In this document: positions 8,652 to 16,176 of the stretch, one piece after another
How positions within the stretch are numbered: the first letter of the stretch is position 1
Layout of the letters: each line of letters begins with the position of its first letter
DNA from: Desertivirga brevis
Lineage (GTDB): Bacteria > Bacteroidota > Bacteroidia > Sphingobacteriales > Sphingobacteriaceae
Length of the DNA stretch: 64,000 bases
Direction of reading: 5' to 3'
Assembly (NCBI RefSeq): GCF_017355835.1
Contig: NZ_JAFEWF010000006.1
Location: 372,001 to 436,000, forward strand
Notes under the pieces: generated by a model
What the model saw: only the letters and a program-made list of their open reading frames with translations
What the model was told of the DNA's origin: nothing
The model's database searches: none
Position numbers and translations under genes: made by a program

Positions 8652-10625
8652 CTATTTTTTTGCGAGAGGATTATCTCCGAGCTTATAAGAGATCGGGATA
8701 TTAGAACCTTGATCCGAAACTCTTATGTATCCTGACATTTCCTGGTGTAGTGCCGAGCAGAAGTCGGTACAATAGAATGGGAAAATACCAGAGCGGTCGG
8801 GATTCCATTTAAGGGTCGCTGTTTCTCCCGGCATGACCAATAACTCTGCATTATTAGATCCTTTAACGGCAAAACCGTGGGGTACATCCCAGTCCTGTTC
8901 CAAATTGGTCACGTGGAAGTACACTTCATCTCCCATTTTTATGCCCTCAATATTGTCTGGTGCCAGGTGTGAGCGAATTGCTGTCATATAAATATCTACG
9001 CGATTCCCTTTACGCACCACCCGTGCATCCTTCTCTGCTTTGGTAGCAAACGCATGATTATTCTCTTCCAGCTTGAAGAACTTAACAGAGTTCTTCTGGA
9101 CCTTCTCCGCAGGGATGGTTTGAGCGTAATGAGGTTCACCAATCGTTGGGAAATCCAGCAATAACTTCATTTTATTCCCTGTTATGTCGATCAGCTGAGC
9201 AGATTGGGTTAACTCAGGGCCTGTTGGCAAATACCGGTCTTTAGTGATCTTATTTAAAGCGATCACATATTTACCATAAGGTTTACGAGAGTCGCCACCC
9301 GGAACCGAAAGGTGTCCGATCGAATAATAAGTAGGAATACGGTCAATGATTTCGCGGGTGTCAATTTTCCACTTTACAATCTCAGAGGAAACGAACATAG
9401 AAGTATAGGCATAACCCTTTCCGTCGAACTCGGTGTGTAATGGTCCCAGTCCTGGTTTTTCTACTTCACCTTCCAAAACAGCATCATATTTCAATACCGG
9501 AATTCCATCAAAATCTCCATCGTATTGTTTGCCATCGATCGCTTTAAGCATCTTTTTGAAAGAGAAGACCGGGATCACCGCTGCCAGTTTTCCACTCGCT
9601 ACAAATAGTTCCCCGTTCGGTTCTACGTCAACTCCGTGCGGAGATTTAGGACATGGAATAAAATAGATCAGGCCAGGATGTTTCTGCACGTCCAGCATAG
9701 TAACCTCATTCATCATTGTGGAAGTTGCTGAGTGCGTTTTTTCATTCCAAACGTTATGCGCGTATTTTGCCGGAACTTTAGATCCTTTGCCCTGGGCAAT
9801 AAGCTCCTCCGCTTTTTTCCAATTTACAGCCATAATGAAATCTTTGTCGCGCTGACTTGCATTTACTTCAAGCAAGGTATTTGCCTGCTCTGTATTGTAG
9901 CAGGTGAAGAAGATCCAGTCGTGAGAAGGACCTTTCCCAGCCCGGGCAAGGTCATAATTGAAACCGGGAACAATCAGCTGGAAGGCGATGTTCATTTTAC
10001 CGCTGGTTTTATCTACTTTGATAAAGGTTGCGGCGCCCTTGAATTGCTTTTTGTAATCGGCAATGGAAACATTTTTAGCAGCATCCAGAGGGATACTGAA
10101 ACGGGTGTTCCCCACTACGTATTCGGTATTTTCTGTACAGAAAGGAGAGGCATGGTTTCCTCCTACGTTCGGGAGTTCAAGGATCTCGTCTGTTTTGAAT
10201 GTAGCGAGGTTAAGTCTTGCAATACGCGGTGTGTTATTGGCATTAATAAATAGCCAGCGGCCATCATCTTCTCCATTTGTTTTTGATAACTCCGGGTGAT
10301 GGGTATCGTCCCAGGGAACAAAACCATGTGAAGTATTCAGCATTGGTTTTGTTTCTTCTGAATAGCCATAACCATTTTCAGCGTTTTGGGAGAATACAGG
10401 AATTACTTTCAGCATTCTGCCGGACGGGATTCCGTAAGTTGCTACCTGTCCGCTAAAACCACCGGAGGCAAACATGTATAGCTCATCATATTTTCCGGGA
10501 GCCACATAAACCTTTTTAGCTGCGTCTTCATCTGCTGCCTGACTAACCTTTCCGGGCTTGCAGGCTGTGAAAGTGAGTGCTGTTAACGCCGTAAATAACA
10601 AGGCGGGTTGATAATTGAATTTCAT
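8652..10625 (-). CDS. nosZ: Nitrous-oxide reductase NosZ, clade II (Sec/lipoprotein type)
   Basis: Start set at 10625 (MKFNYQPALL), giving 657 residues; the longer frame to 10679 would run into the cytochrome c gene. The signal lacks a twin-arginine motif and ends in a lipobox-like TFTAC (C22), as in clade II enzymes. CuZ ligands include H100, H109 and H110 (SHGF and DDTHH). The C-terminal cupredoxin carries the CuA motif C619-x3-C623-x3-H627-x2-M630. The enzyme reduces N2O to N2 in the periplasm. It is the second gene of the operon, 25 bases after the cytochrome c gene that probably feeds it electrons. Confidence 0.97.
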   Translation of the reverse strand: MKFNYQPALLFTALTALTFTACKPGKVSQAADEDAAKKVYVAPGKYDELYMFASGGFSGQVATYGIPSGRMLKVIPVFSQNAENGYGYSEETKPMLNTSHGFVPWDDTHHPELSKTNGEDDGRWLFINANNTPRIARLNLATFKTDEILELPNVGGNHASPFCTENTEYVVGNTRFSIPLDAAKNVSIADYKKQFKGAATFIKVDKTSGKMNIAFQLIVPGFNYDLARAGKGPSHDWIFFTCYNTEQANTLLEVNASQRDKDFIMAVNWKKAEELIAQGKGSKVPAKYAHNVWNEKTHSATSTMMNEVTMLDVQKHPGLIYFIPCPKSPHGVDVEPNGELFVASGKLAAVIPVFSFKKMLKAIDGKQYDGDFDGIPVLKYDAVLEGEVEKPGLGPLHTEFDGKGYAYTSMFVSSEIVKWKIDTREIIDRIPTYYSIGHLSVPGGDSRKPYGKYVIALNKITKDRYLPTGPELTQSAQLIDITGNKMKLLLDFPTIGEPHYAQTIPAEKVQKNSVKFFKLEENNHAFATKAEKDARVVRKGNRVDIYMTAIRSHLAPDNIEGIKMGDEVYFHVTNLEQDWDVPHGFAVKGSNNAELLVMPGETATLKWNPDRSGIFPFYCTDFCSALHQEMSGYIRVSDQGSNIPISYKLGDNPLAKK

Positions 10626-10650
10626 TTTACTATCGTTTAAATGTTTCCTG

Positions 10651-11148
10651 TTATTGGTCGTTTTTTCGGAAGAATTCAAGTACCTGACGAGTTTCCTCGT
10701 CGCTTACATTTTGGAAGGTCATTTGTACCAGGTGCTTTTCAAAAAGAGCTTTAGCAACAGGGTCATTTTTGGTCATTTCCTCAGGATTGGTGATCATATT
10801 CATGATCCACTCTGGGGTGCGACGTTGTGTTACTCCTTTCAAACCTGGTCCCACCAGCTTTTCTCCTGTCATTTTGTGACATGCTGCGCATTTAGCGGTG
10901 AACACTGCTTCTCCTTTAGAGGCCATTGCAGCATCTAAGGTTCCTATCTCTACAGAGCTAAACCGTCCTACTCCTTTACTGTCACTTTTGTCTTCAGGAT
11001 TGCTGACAGCAGAAGTCTCAGTACTGGCAGGCGGGGTGGCGGCTGAAGCCTGGCTTTGTTGAGATGAGGATGTTTCGCTACTTCCGCAACCATAAATAGC
11101 TGCAGCAAGAAGGAAGATGAAGAGGCTGGAAATTGATTTTCGTTTCAT
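10651..11148 (-). CDS. Lipoprotein c-type cytochrome, first gene of the nos operon
   Basis: A 165-residue lipoprotein: signal peptide with lipobox IYGC (C21), a Ser/Ala/Thr-rich linker (22-60), then one cytochrome c domain with C87-A-A-C90-H91 as haem site, PGLKGV after it, and M143 as the likely sixth ligand. It probably anchors in a membrane and passes electrons to NosZ. As first gene it carries the operon promoter; its leader holds two TTTGTTAAGG direct repeats (read on the + strand). Confidence 0.9.
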   Translation of the reverse strand: MKRKSISSLFIFLLAAAIYGCGSSETSSSQQSQASAATPPASTETSAVSNPEDKSDSKGVGRFSSVEIGTLDAAMASKGEAVFTAKCAACHKMTGEKLVGPGLKGVTQRRTPEWIMNMITNPEEMTKNDPVAKALFEKHLVQMTFQNVSDEETRQVLEFFRKNDQ

Positions 11149-11169
11149 TGTTATGTTGATTTGTTTGTT

Positions 11170-11282
11170 AAGGATATTCTTGTCTTTGTTAAGGCTAATA
11201 AGCTTTATAACTTTCTACAATATGACTCATCTCTATAAAAGACAAAAGTATCTTTTATTTATATAAAGACAAATTTATCTTC
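11170..11282. repeat. Three copies of an imperfect palindrome, candidate operators
   Basis: Consensus AAAGACAANNNTATCYTY occurs on the + strand at 11238-11255 and 11265-11282, and on the minus strand at 11187-11170. The two + copies start 27 bases apart, which places a TTTG and a TAnnTTTG exactly one promoter spacer apart on the opposite strand. A 10-base direct repeat TTTGTTAAGG (11164-11173 and 11185-11194), 21 bases apart, overlaps the third copy. Confidence 0.6.
11243..11273 (-). promoter_or_regulatory. Promoter of the nos operon
   Basis: Read on the minus strand, TTTG (11273-11270), a 19-base spacer and TACTTTTG (11250-11243) match the Bacteroidota promoter exactly. Both boxes lie inside copies of a repeated palindrome, so binding there should block transcription. 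The predicted leader before the cytochrome ATG is about 90 bases. Confidence 0.7.
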
Positions 11283-11644
11283 TATTATTTTTATGAAAGT
11301 CTATTTGTATTTTAAGGGCCACAAAGAACCTCCAAAAACTTTCATCCTCCGTTTGTGGGTTTCTGCTCATGGAGGTTTTTCTTGAAAGTCTAATTTTTTT
11401 ATTGAGATTATTAATTGTTCTATAAGGCCTCAATGAGGTCGCATCGCTAGGTTTCTAAGAGGCCAGAAAGAAGGATCAAAAACTTTCATCCTCCGTTTGT
11501 GAGCTTCTGTGAGTTCACAGCGATTGCGAAACTATTAAGATCTGTCTTTTTAGACCTAAAATCCATTGCTCTTTGCTGAATGATAATGTGAAGTGTAACG
11601 AGAATTTTGTGAATTGAATACACGCCGGGAAAAATGGATACTTC
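11283..11644. repeat. Gene-free spacer with two copies of a dispersed intergenic element
   Basis: No gene is visible here. Two direct copies of about 50 bases (roughly 11313-11365 and 11457-11509) share a perfect 25-base core (11333-11357 and 11477-11501). The first copy is framed by inverted arms AACCTCC (11327-11333) and GGAGGTT (11371-11377). The internal motif CCTCYGTTTGYGRG recurs at 46729-46743. Confidence 0.6.
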
Positions 11645-11652
11645 TATATTTG
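11645..11652 (+). promoter_or_regulatory. Possible -7 box for the GH2 gene
   Basis: TATATTTG matches TAnnTTTG about 155 bases before the chosen start; no good TTTG lies at the right distance upstream. Confidence 0.35.
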
Positions 11653-11806
11653 TCCCAGAAAATTGGAGGATTCTTCTCTTATTTTTGAGCTCATTACATT
11701 TTTTATAACCAAATTCAGGCAGTAGCCATTTTTTTTAACCAAGATGTCAACGTTGGCATTCGTCATTTCTTTTAAACCAATAAGATCATACTTAAATAAT
11801 TATTAC

Positions 11807-14800
11807 ATGTCATTATCAAGAACAGCCTTTACACTTAATAGCTTTAAAGCTGGGAGAAAAGTAGTTCGGGGCGTATTTTCGCAAGCCGCTTTACTGCTAT
11901 TATTCCAGCCTCTTTTTGCCCAGCAGGGTAGGACGGTCAGCGACCTCTCCGGAAACAACTGGAAGTTAGTGCTGGATAGAAAAGCCACCTGGATCAACGA
12001 CGAGCTTTATGCGCCGCCTGTGGCACTTAAAAAGCTTAAGCCAAATTTACCGGTAGGGGGATGGGCCGCTCTGGAAAAGGAACCGGGGATTGTTACTAAA
12101 GTGCCGGCAACTGTAGAGCAGTTTCATTGGGGTGCAAACGGCAACAGCTATGGCCTCTCCGGTAATTATTTGGGAGTATCATGGTTCACAACCACCGCCG
12201 AGGTTCCGTCCAGCTTTAAGAATAAAAGGATAGTACTGCACTTTGAAAGCGTGAGATTCAGGGCAGAAGTATTTGTGAATAAGAAGCTGGTGGGGTACGA
12301 TCTCGTTAATGGTACGCCCTTCGATGTTGACATAACAGATGCTGTAGTCCCGGGTAAACAGAACGAAATCGCTGTAAGGATTACTGATCCCAATGGAAAT
12401 TTTGACTGGAGGGATTCCCAGAATTTTATGTGGGGTAATTACAGAACTAATCCCACACATGGTTTCGGTGGGATCACAGGCAAGGTGAAACTTGTTGCTA
12501 CAGATAAACTTTATGTCGAGGACATCTTCGTAAAAAATAAACCTAAGGCAAATGAGGTAGATGTGCAGGTAACCACGTTTAATCAATCCAAGGCCATTAC
12601 AGGAAATCTTCTTATTCAAATTAAAGAGGCTAAAGGTGACCAGAAAGTAGTTTTTGAGAAAACCTATCCATTAACATCCCTTGCCAAAGGCAGGGCCGTG
12701 AATACGTATACGATCGCGCTCAACGATGCAAAGCTATGGAGCCCTTCTAGTCCCGACTTGTATAACGTTGTTGCCAAGCTCAGCGGAGCCGACAAGAGTC
12801 AGGATGAGTATCAGCAGCGGTTTGGCTTCAGATGGTTTGAAGTAAGGGATATTGACGGCGATAAGCAGTTCTACCTGAATGGAAAGAGGTTTTTTGCACT
12901 AACATCTATTAGCTGGGGCTTTTGGCCAGTGAATGGTATCGCCCCGAGCGACGAGTTGGCTAAGAAGCAAATCGAGATAGCTAAGAGGATAGGACTTAAC
13001 ATGCTCAATTTTCATCGTACCATAGGGCAACAAAATGTTCTAGATTATGCCGATGAGCTGGGCCTGCTTTATTTTGCTGAACCAGGGGGAAACCAATATC
13101 CTGCCGATCGTTACAATGCCACTGATGCAATGGGAAAAATGCAGGCTGATTTTTATTTTGCCACGAGGAACGAGAAACTATTCCGCATGATCAAAAGGGA
13201 CCGGAATCATCCATCCCTGGTTATCTACAATATGCACAATGAGCGCGGAGCACAACCTCAGAAGCAGGACAGCTTACAAATGCTGGCTGCCCACAAACTA
13301 GATGAAACACGGATCATCACCTATAACTCATCTAATGGAGATATAAAAATAGGTCCGGACCCTCGCTTCAAATTGCATTTATTACCCTATGATTTTACTT
13401 TCAGGGACTATGGATGGTTTGATCAGCACCATGCAGGAGGGCCTGGAACTTACCATGATAATTTATATAAAGGACCCAAAGATTTTCTGAGATATTTCGA
13501 CCATAAGGATGAGATTCAGTACTGGGGAGAGGAAGGTGCAATCGGCACGCCCCCACGGCTTCAACTGATCAGAGATGAAATTTTGAAGACAGGCGCTAAA
13601 ATAGGTTGGGAGTCTGCCGATTACCTGAAGTGGTATGATGCTTATGATACCTTCCTCAAAACAAACCTAGGCTTTAGCAAGGCCTTTCCTAATGTTGATT
13701 CACTCACTAGAAATATGGGGAATGTGGCCTACTACTACCAGGGTAGGGTGATTGAAAATGTAAGGATCTCAAACCAGACCGATGGATATGCAATAAATGG
13801 CTGGGAAAGTATGAAGCTGGAAAATCATTCGGGCATCGTGGATAATTACAGGAACGCGAAAGGAGACCCTGAACTCATTTCCAGGTATATGAAACCGCTC
13901 TACGTAGCCGTAAAGATGAACAGGAAAGTGCTGGAAGTAAAGGATACCTCTATTGTCGATTTCTTTATTGTTAACGAAGCGGGAATTAAGGGCAATTTTG
14001 ATTTACATATTTCTGTAGTTGGAAGCGATGGAAAGGTAATTAGTCAGAAAGCAATTCCTGTTAAAGTAACAGGAGGTTCGACTTACGGAGAGCTACTGTC
14101 GGCCGGTTTTGCTGCTGTACCTCAAAGTCCTGGTTACACCACTTTAAAAGCCGTCTTGAAGAATAAGGATCAGGTTGTAGCTGAAGGTGATGATAAAATG
14201 TTTGCGGTGGCGCTGAACAAAGAGGGTATTCCTGCAAATGGCCAGGTTGCAGATACAAGTGGAGTGGTGTCGGCGTTCATGAAATCTGCTAATATTAATT
14301 CATTCAAAGAATTTAAATCCGGCAGGCCCTCCGGCAAATACATGATCGTTGGCGCCTTTGATCCCCAGCAAACAGGAAATCCTTTGGTGACTGAGATCTT
14401 AGAGTGGGTAAATGAAGGAAATACTTTGATCGTGATCGGGACTATTGAGAAGTGGGCCACCTTCTTAAACAGGAAGGAGATAGTTGATTACAGGGGAAGC
14501 AGGGAGCTTAGAAGCACCTGGTACGGAGGCAACTACTTTGTGAAAGAGCATGACTTATTAAAAGGCCTGCCTCAGAACTGTGTTTTTAATTGGGAATACC
14601 AAAGCCTTGCTACATACAATAAAGCGCGGCTAGGATTGAAGATCGAAAACGGGGAAACCGTTGTAGCCTGTGTTGCGGACCATAAGCCTGAAGTGTATTC
14701 TGCACTAAGTATCTTACCGCATGGAAGAGGTCGGATCATCCTTTCATCCCTGGATATCTTATCTACAATTAAAGACGTGAACGTAGGAAAAAGGGCAGAG

Positions 14801-14911
14801 GGAGACGGTGAAAATGCAGCCATGACAACCTTCAACAACTCGTCTAAGAACAGGGCGAATATTGTAGGACAGCAGTTGTTATTGAACATGATAAAGTTTG
14901 CCGATCAATAG
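11807..14911 (+). CDS. Glycoside hydrolase family 2 enzyme, exported
   Basis: From 11807 the product has 1034 residues and a signal peptide with a long basic N-region ending LFQPLFAQ; an in-frame ATG at 11744 would add 21 residues (residue numbers below count from 11744). Domain order: galactose-binding-like sandwich (about 65-260), immunoglobulin-like GH2 domain (265-370), TIM barrel (375-690) with acid/base E500 in NMHNERG and nucleophile E597 in WGEEGAIG. A later segment (about 865-960) with GKYMIVGAF and NEGNTLIVIG resembles a flavodoxin/amidotransferase-like fold. Substrate (beta-galactoside, mannoside or glucuronide) cannot be read from this. It stands alone. Confidence 0.85.
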   Translation: MSLSRTAFTLNSFKAGRKVVRGVFSQAALLLLFQPLFAQQGRTVSDLSGNNWKLVLDRKATWINDELYAPPVALKKLKPNLPVGGWAALEKEPGIVTKVPATVEQFHWGANGNSYGLSGNYLGVSWFTTTAEVPSSFKNKRIVLHFESVRFRAEVFVNKKLVGYDLVNGTPFDVDITDAVVPGKQNEIAVRITDPNGNFDWRDSQNFMWGNYRTNPTHGFGGITGKVKLVATDKLYVEDIFVKNKPKANEVDVQVTTFNQSKAITGNLLIQIKEAKGDQKVVFEKTYPLTSLAKGRAVNTYTIALNDAKLWSPSSPDLYNVVAKLSGADKSQDEYQQRFGFRWFEVRDIDGDKQFYLNGKRFFALTSISWGFWPVNGIAPSDELAKKQIEIAKRIGLNMLNFHRTIGQQNVLDYADELGLLYFAEPGGNQYPADRYNATDAMGKMQADFYFATRNEKLFRMIKRDRNHPSLVIYNMHNERGAQPQKQDSLQMLAAHKLDETRIITYNSSNGDIKIGPDPRFKLHLLPYDFTFRDYGWFDQHHAGGPGTYHDNLYKGPKDFLRYFDHKDEIQYWGEEGAIGTPPRLQLIRDEILKTGAKIGWESADYLKWYDAYDTFLKTNLGFSKAFPNVDSLTRNMGNVAYYYQGRVIENVRISNQTDGYAINGWESMKLENHSGIVDNYRNAKGDPELISRYMKPLYVAVKMNRKVLEVKDTSIVDFFIVNEAGIKGNFDLHISVVGSDGKVISQKAIPVKVTGGSTYGELLSAGFAAVPQSPGYTTLKAVLKNKDQVVAEGDDKMFAVALNKEGIPANGQVADTSGVVSAFMKSANINSFKEFKSGRPSGKYMIVGAFDPQQTGNPLVTEILEWVNEGNTLIVIGTIEKWATFLNRKEIVDYRGSRELRSTWYGGNYFVKEHDLLKGLPQNCVFNWEYQSLATYNKARLGLKIENGETVVACVADHKPEVYSALSILPHGRGRIILSSLDILSTIKDVNVGKRAEGDGENAAMTTFNNSSKNRANIVGQQLLLNMIKFADQ

Positions 14912-15154
14912 AGGAATTGGATTTTAGATGTGAGAGGGTGAGAGGTTAGATATGAGATATGAGTTGTTGGGATTTGAGATGTGAGATGTTAGCTATGAGA
15001 CTTTGTAGAGTCTCATAGTTAATAGTCTCAGATCAAAGGTCCCGCGGAAACTGCCTTAAGTTGACTTGTTGTTCTGCCTTAACAAATAAAGTCACTGATG
15101 CTTAGCGTATTATTTTTCTTTGTTTTAGCAATTTGCAGAAATTTGTTTTTGTAG
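14912..15154. repeat. Spacer with GAGATATGAG-like repeats and a perfect hairpin
   Basis: Imperfect GTGAGA/TATGAGATATGAG repeats run from about 14930 to 14990. A perfect 10-base stem (CTATGAGACT at 14993-15002 with its complement at 15009-15018, 6-base loop), extendable by one A-T and one G-T pair, follows; it lacks a clear T-run but may end the GH2 transcript. No gene is seen. Confidence 0.5.
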
Positions 15155-15184
15155 TTTGCTAGAAAGATATTTTTCCTATATTTG
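15155..15184 (+). promoter_or_regulatory. Promoter upstream of tRNA-Pro
   Basis: TTTG (15155-15158), an 18-base spacer and TATATTTG (15177-15184) match the Bacteroidota consensus. It lies about 110 bases before the tRNA, with a structured leader between. Confidence 0.6.
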
Positions 15185-15294
15185 CACCACGCTTAGCAAA
15201 AGGGCTCAAGAAAATGAAAACCTTTGTCAAGAGCATTTAGAAAGCGTTTTTAGTTAGATTTCCCAATTTCAATTCTAATTAAAATAAACAAGTT

Positions 15295-15368
15295 CGGGGT
15301 GTAGCGTAGCCCGGTATCGCGCCACATTTGGGATGTGGAGGTCGTAGGTTCGAATCCTGCCACCCCGA
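15295..15368 (+). tRNA. tRNA-Pro, anticodon UGG
   Basis: A complete cloverleaf: acceptor arm CGGGGTG pairs with CACCCCG, the anticodon stem CCACA/TGTGG (15322-15326/15334-15338) closes the loop TTTGGGA with anticodon TGG (15329-15331), and the T arm is GTAGG-TTCGAAT-CCTGC. Discriminator is A; CCA is not encoded. Confidence 0.97.
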
Positions 15369-15388
15369 CTTAAAGCCAGTCAAACTGG

Positions 15389-15427
15389 GTTCAAAAGCCT
15401 CTAAATTAAATTTAGAGGCTTTTGAAC
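15389..15427 (+). terminator. Terminator after tRNA-Pro
   Basis: A perfect 18-base stem (15389-15406 with 15410-15427, 3-base loop) with T-rich and A-rich flanks. Its left arm includes AAAAGCCTCTAAAT. Confidence 0.8.
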
Positions 15428-15533
15428 GTTTAAACGGATCATAGCAATCTTCCCTTCTCAATTTTCACTGTCGAAGCGGACCTTGTTTGCATTGTTTTAA
15501 CTTTTTATATTTACGAAAAGTATCTCTCATTCT

Positions 15534-15995
15534 ATGGCAATACTGTATACATCTCTTCCTGATTATGTGCGCGGCCATGTTGAAGGCATTGTCGTGATAA
15601 AGCACTGGCGTGGGAGAACGGTCATTACAACGTTTCCTGATATGAGCAGGGTGGTTTATTCTGAGAAGCAAAAAGCAGAGCAAAAACGCTTCGCAGAGGC
15701 TGTGGCCTACGCTAAATCCATTATCAGGGATCCGCAGAGGAAGGCTGCTTACCAGGCGAAATTACCGCGGGGCAAGAAGGTGTTCAATGCGGCAATTGCC
15801 GACTATATGAGAGGAAGAATAGACGAAGAAGATAACAGTTCTGGTTTAGGTCAAGTTCAGGTATCCTACGCTCAAACGCCGCTTATACTGAATCAGAACC
15901 GAAGCAGGCCTGAGCCAGACCTGCAGTTGAATAAACCCGCTGTTCTGCGGCCTCTTTTAACCTTAAATTCGGGACCACCCGGAACATCTCATTGA
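15534..15995 (+). CDS. Small hypothetical protein
   Basis: A 153-residue, basic protein with no signal peptide or membrane span. The first 105 residues look ordered, with a short beta-rich segment (GIVVIKHWRGRTVITTFPDM), then helices (SEKQKAEQKRFAEAVAYAKS). The last 45 residues are P/N/Q/S rich and probably disordered. Similar small proteins of unknown function are common in Bacteroidota. A TATATTTA at 15506-15513 could be its -7 box. It ends before a strong bidirectional terminator. Confidence 0.65.
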   Translation: MAILYTSLPDYVRGHVEGIVVIKHWRGRTVITTFPDMSRVVYSEKQKAEQKRFAEAVAYAKSIIRDPQRKAAYQAKLPRGKKVFNAAIADYMRGRIDEEDNSSGLGQVQVSYAQTPLILNQNRSRPEPDLQLNKPAVLRPLLTLNSGPPGTSH

Positions 15996-16117
15996 TGGGG
16001 CTCACTTTGTTGAAGTATTTTTCCAGGCATTATTATAAAATCATTAGCTTTTTTTAGAAGTAGCTGGGTGTTCTATGTCAACTACATTTTAAGTGAAGGC
16101 ACTGCTACTCCCCAAAT

Positions 16118-16151
16118 AAAAAGTTCTCTATGTTTTCATAGAGAACTTTTT
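16118..16151. terminator. Bidirectional terminator
   Basis: Perfect 15-base stem (16118-16132 with 16137-16151) around TTTT, with A-run before and T-run after, between the convergent hypothetical gene and the kinase gene. Confidence 0.85.
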
Positions 16152-16176
16152 GTTTGATGCTATTCCTGGCTCAGGT

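Noticed and set aside
9732..10253. 173-codon frame on the + strand inside nosZ
   Set aside because: Entirely antisense to nosZ, no domain features, low-sense cysteine- and phenylalanine-rich translation.
12179..12619. 146-codon frame opposite the GH2 gene
   Set aside because: Antisense to a well-supported catalytic protein, with no family features.
15295..15427. Integration site of a mobile element at tRNA-Pro
   Set aside because: No integrase gene and no second copy of the tRNA 3' end was noticed in the window.
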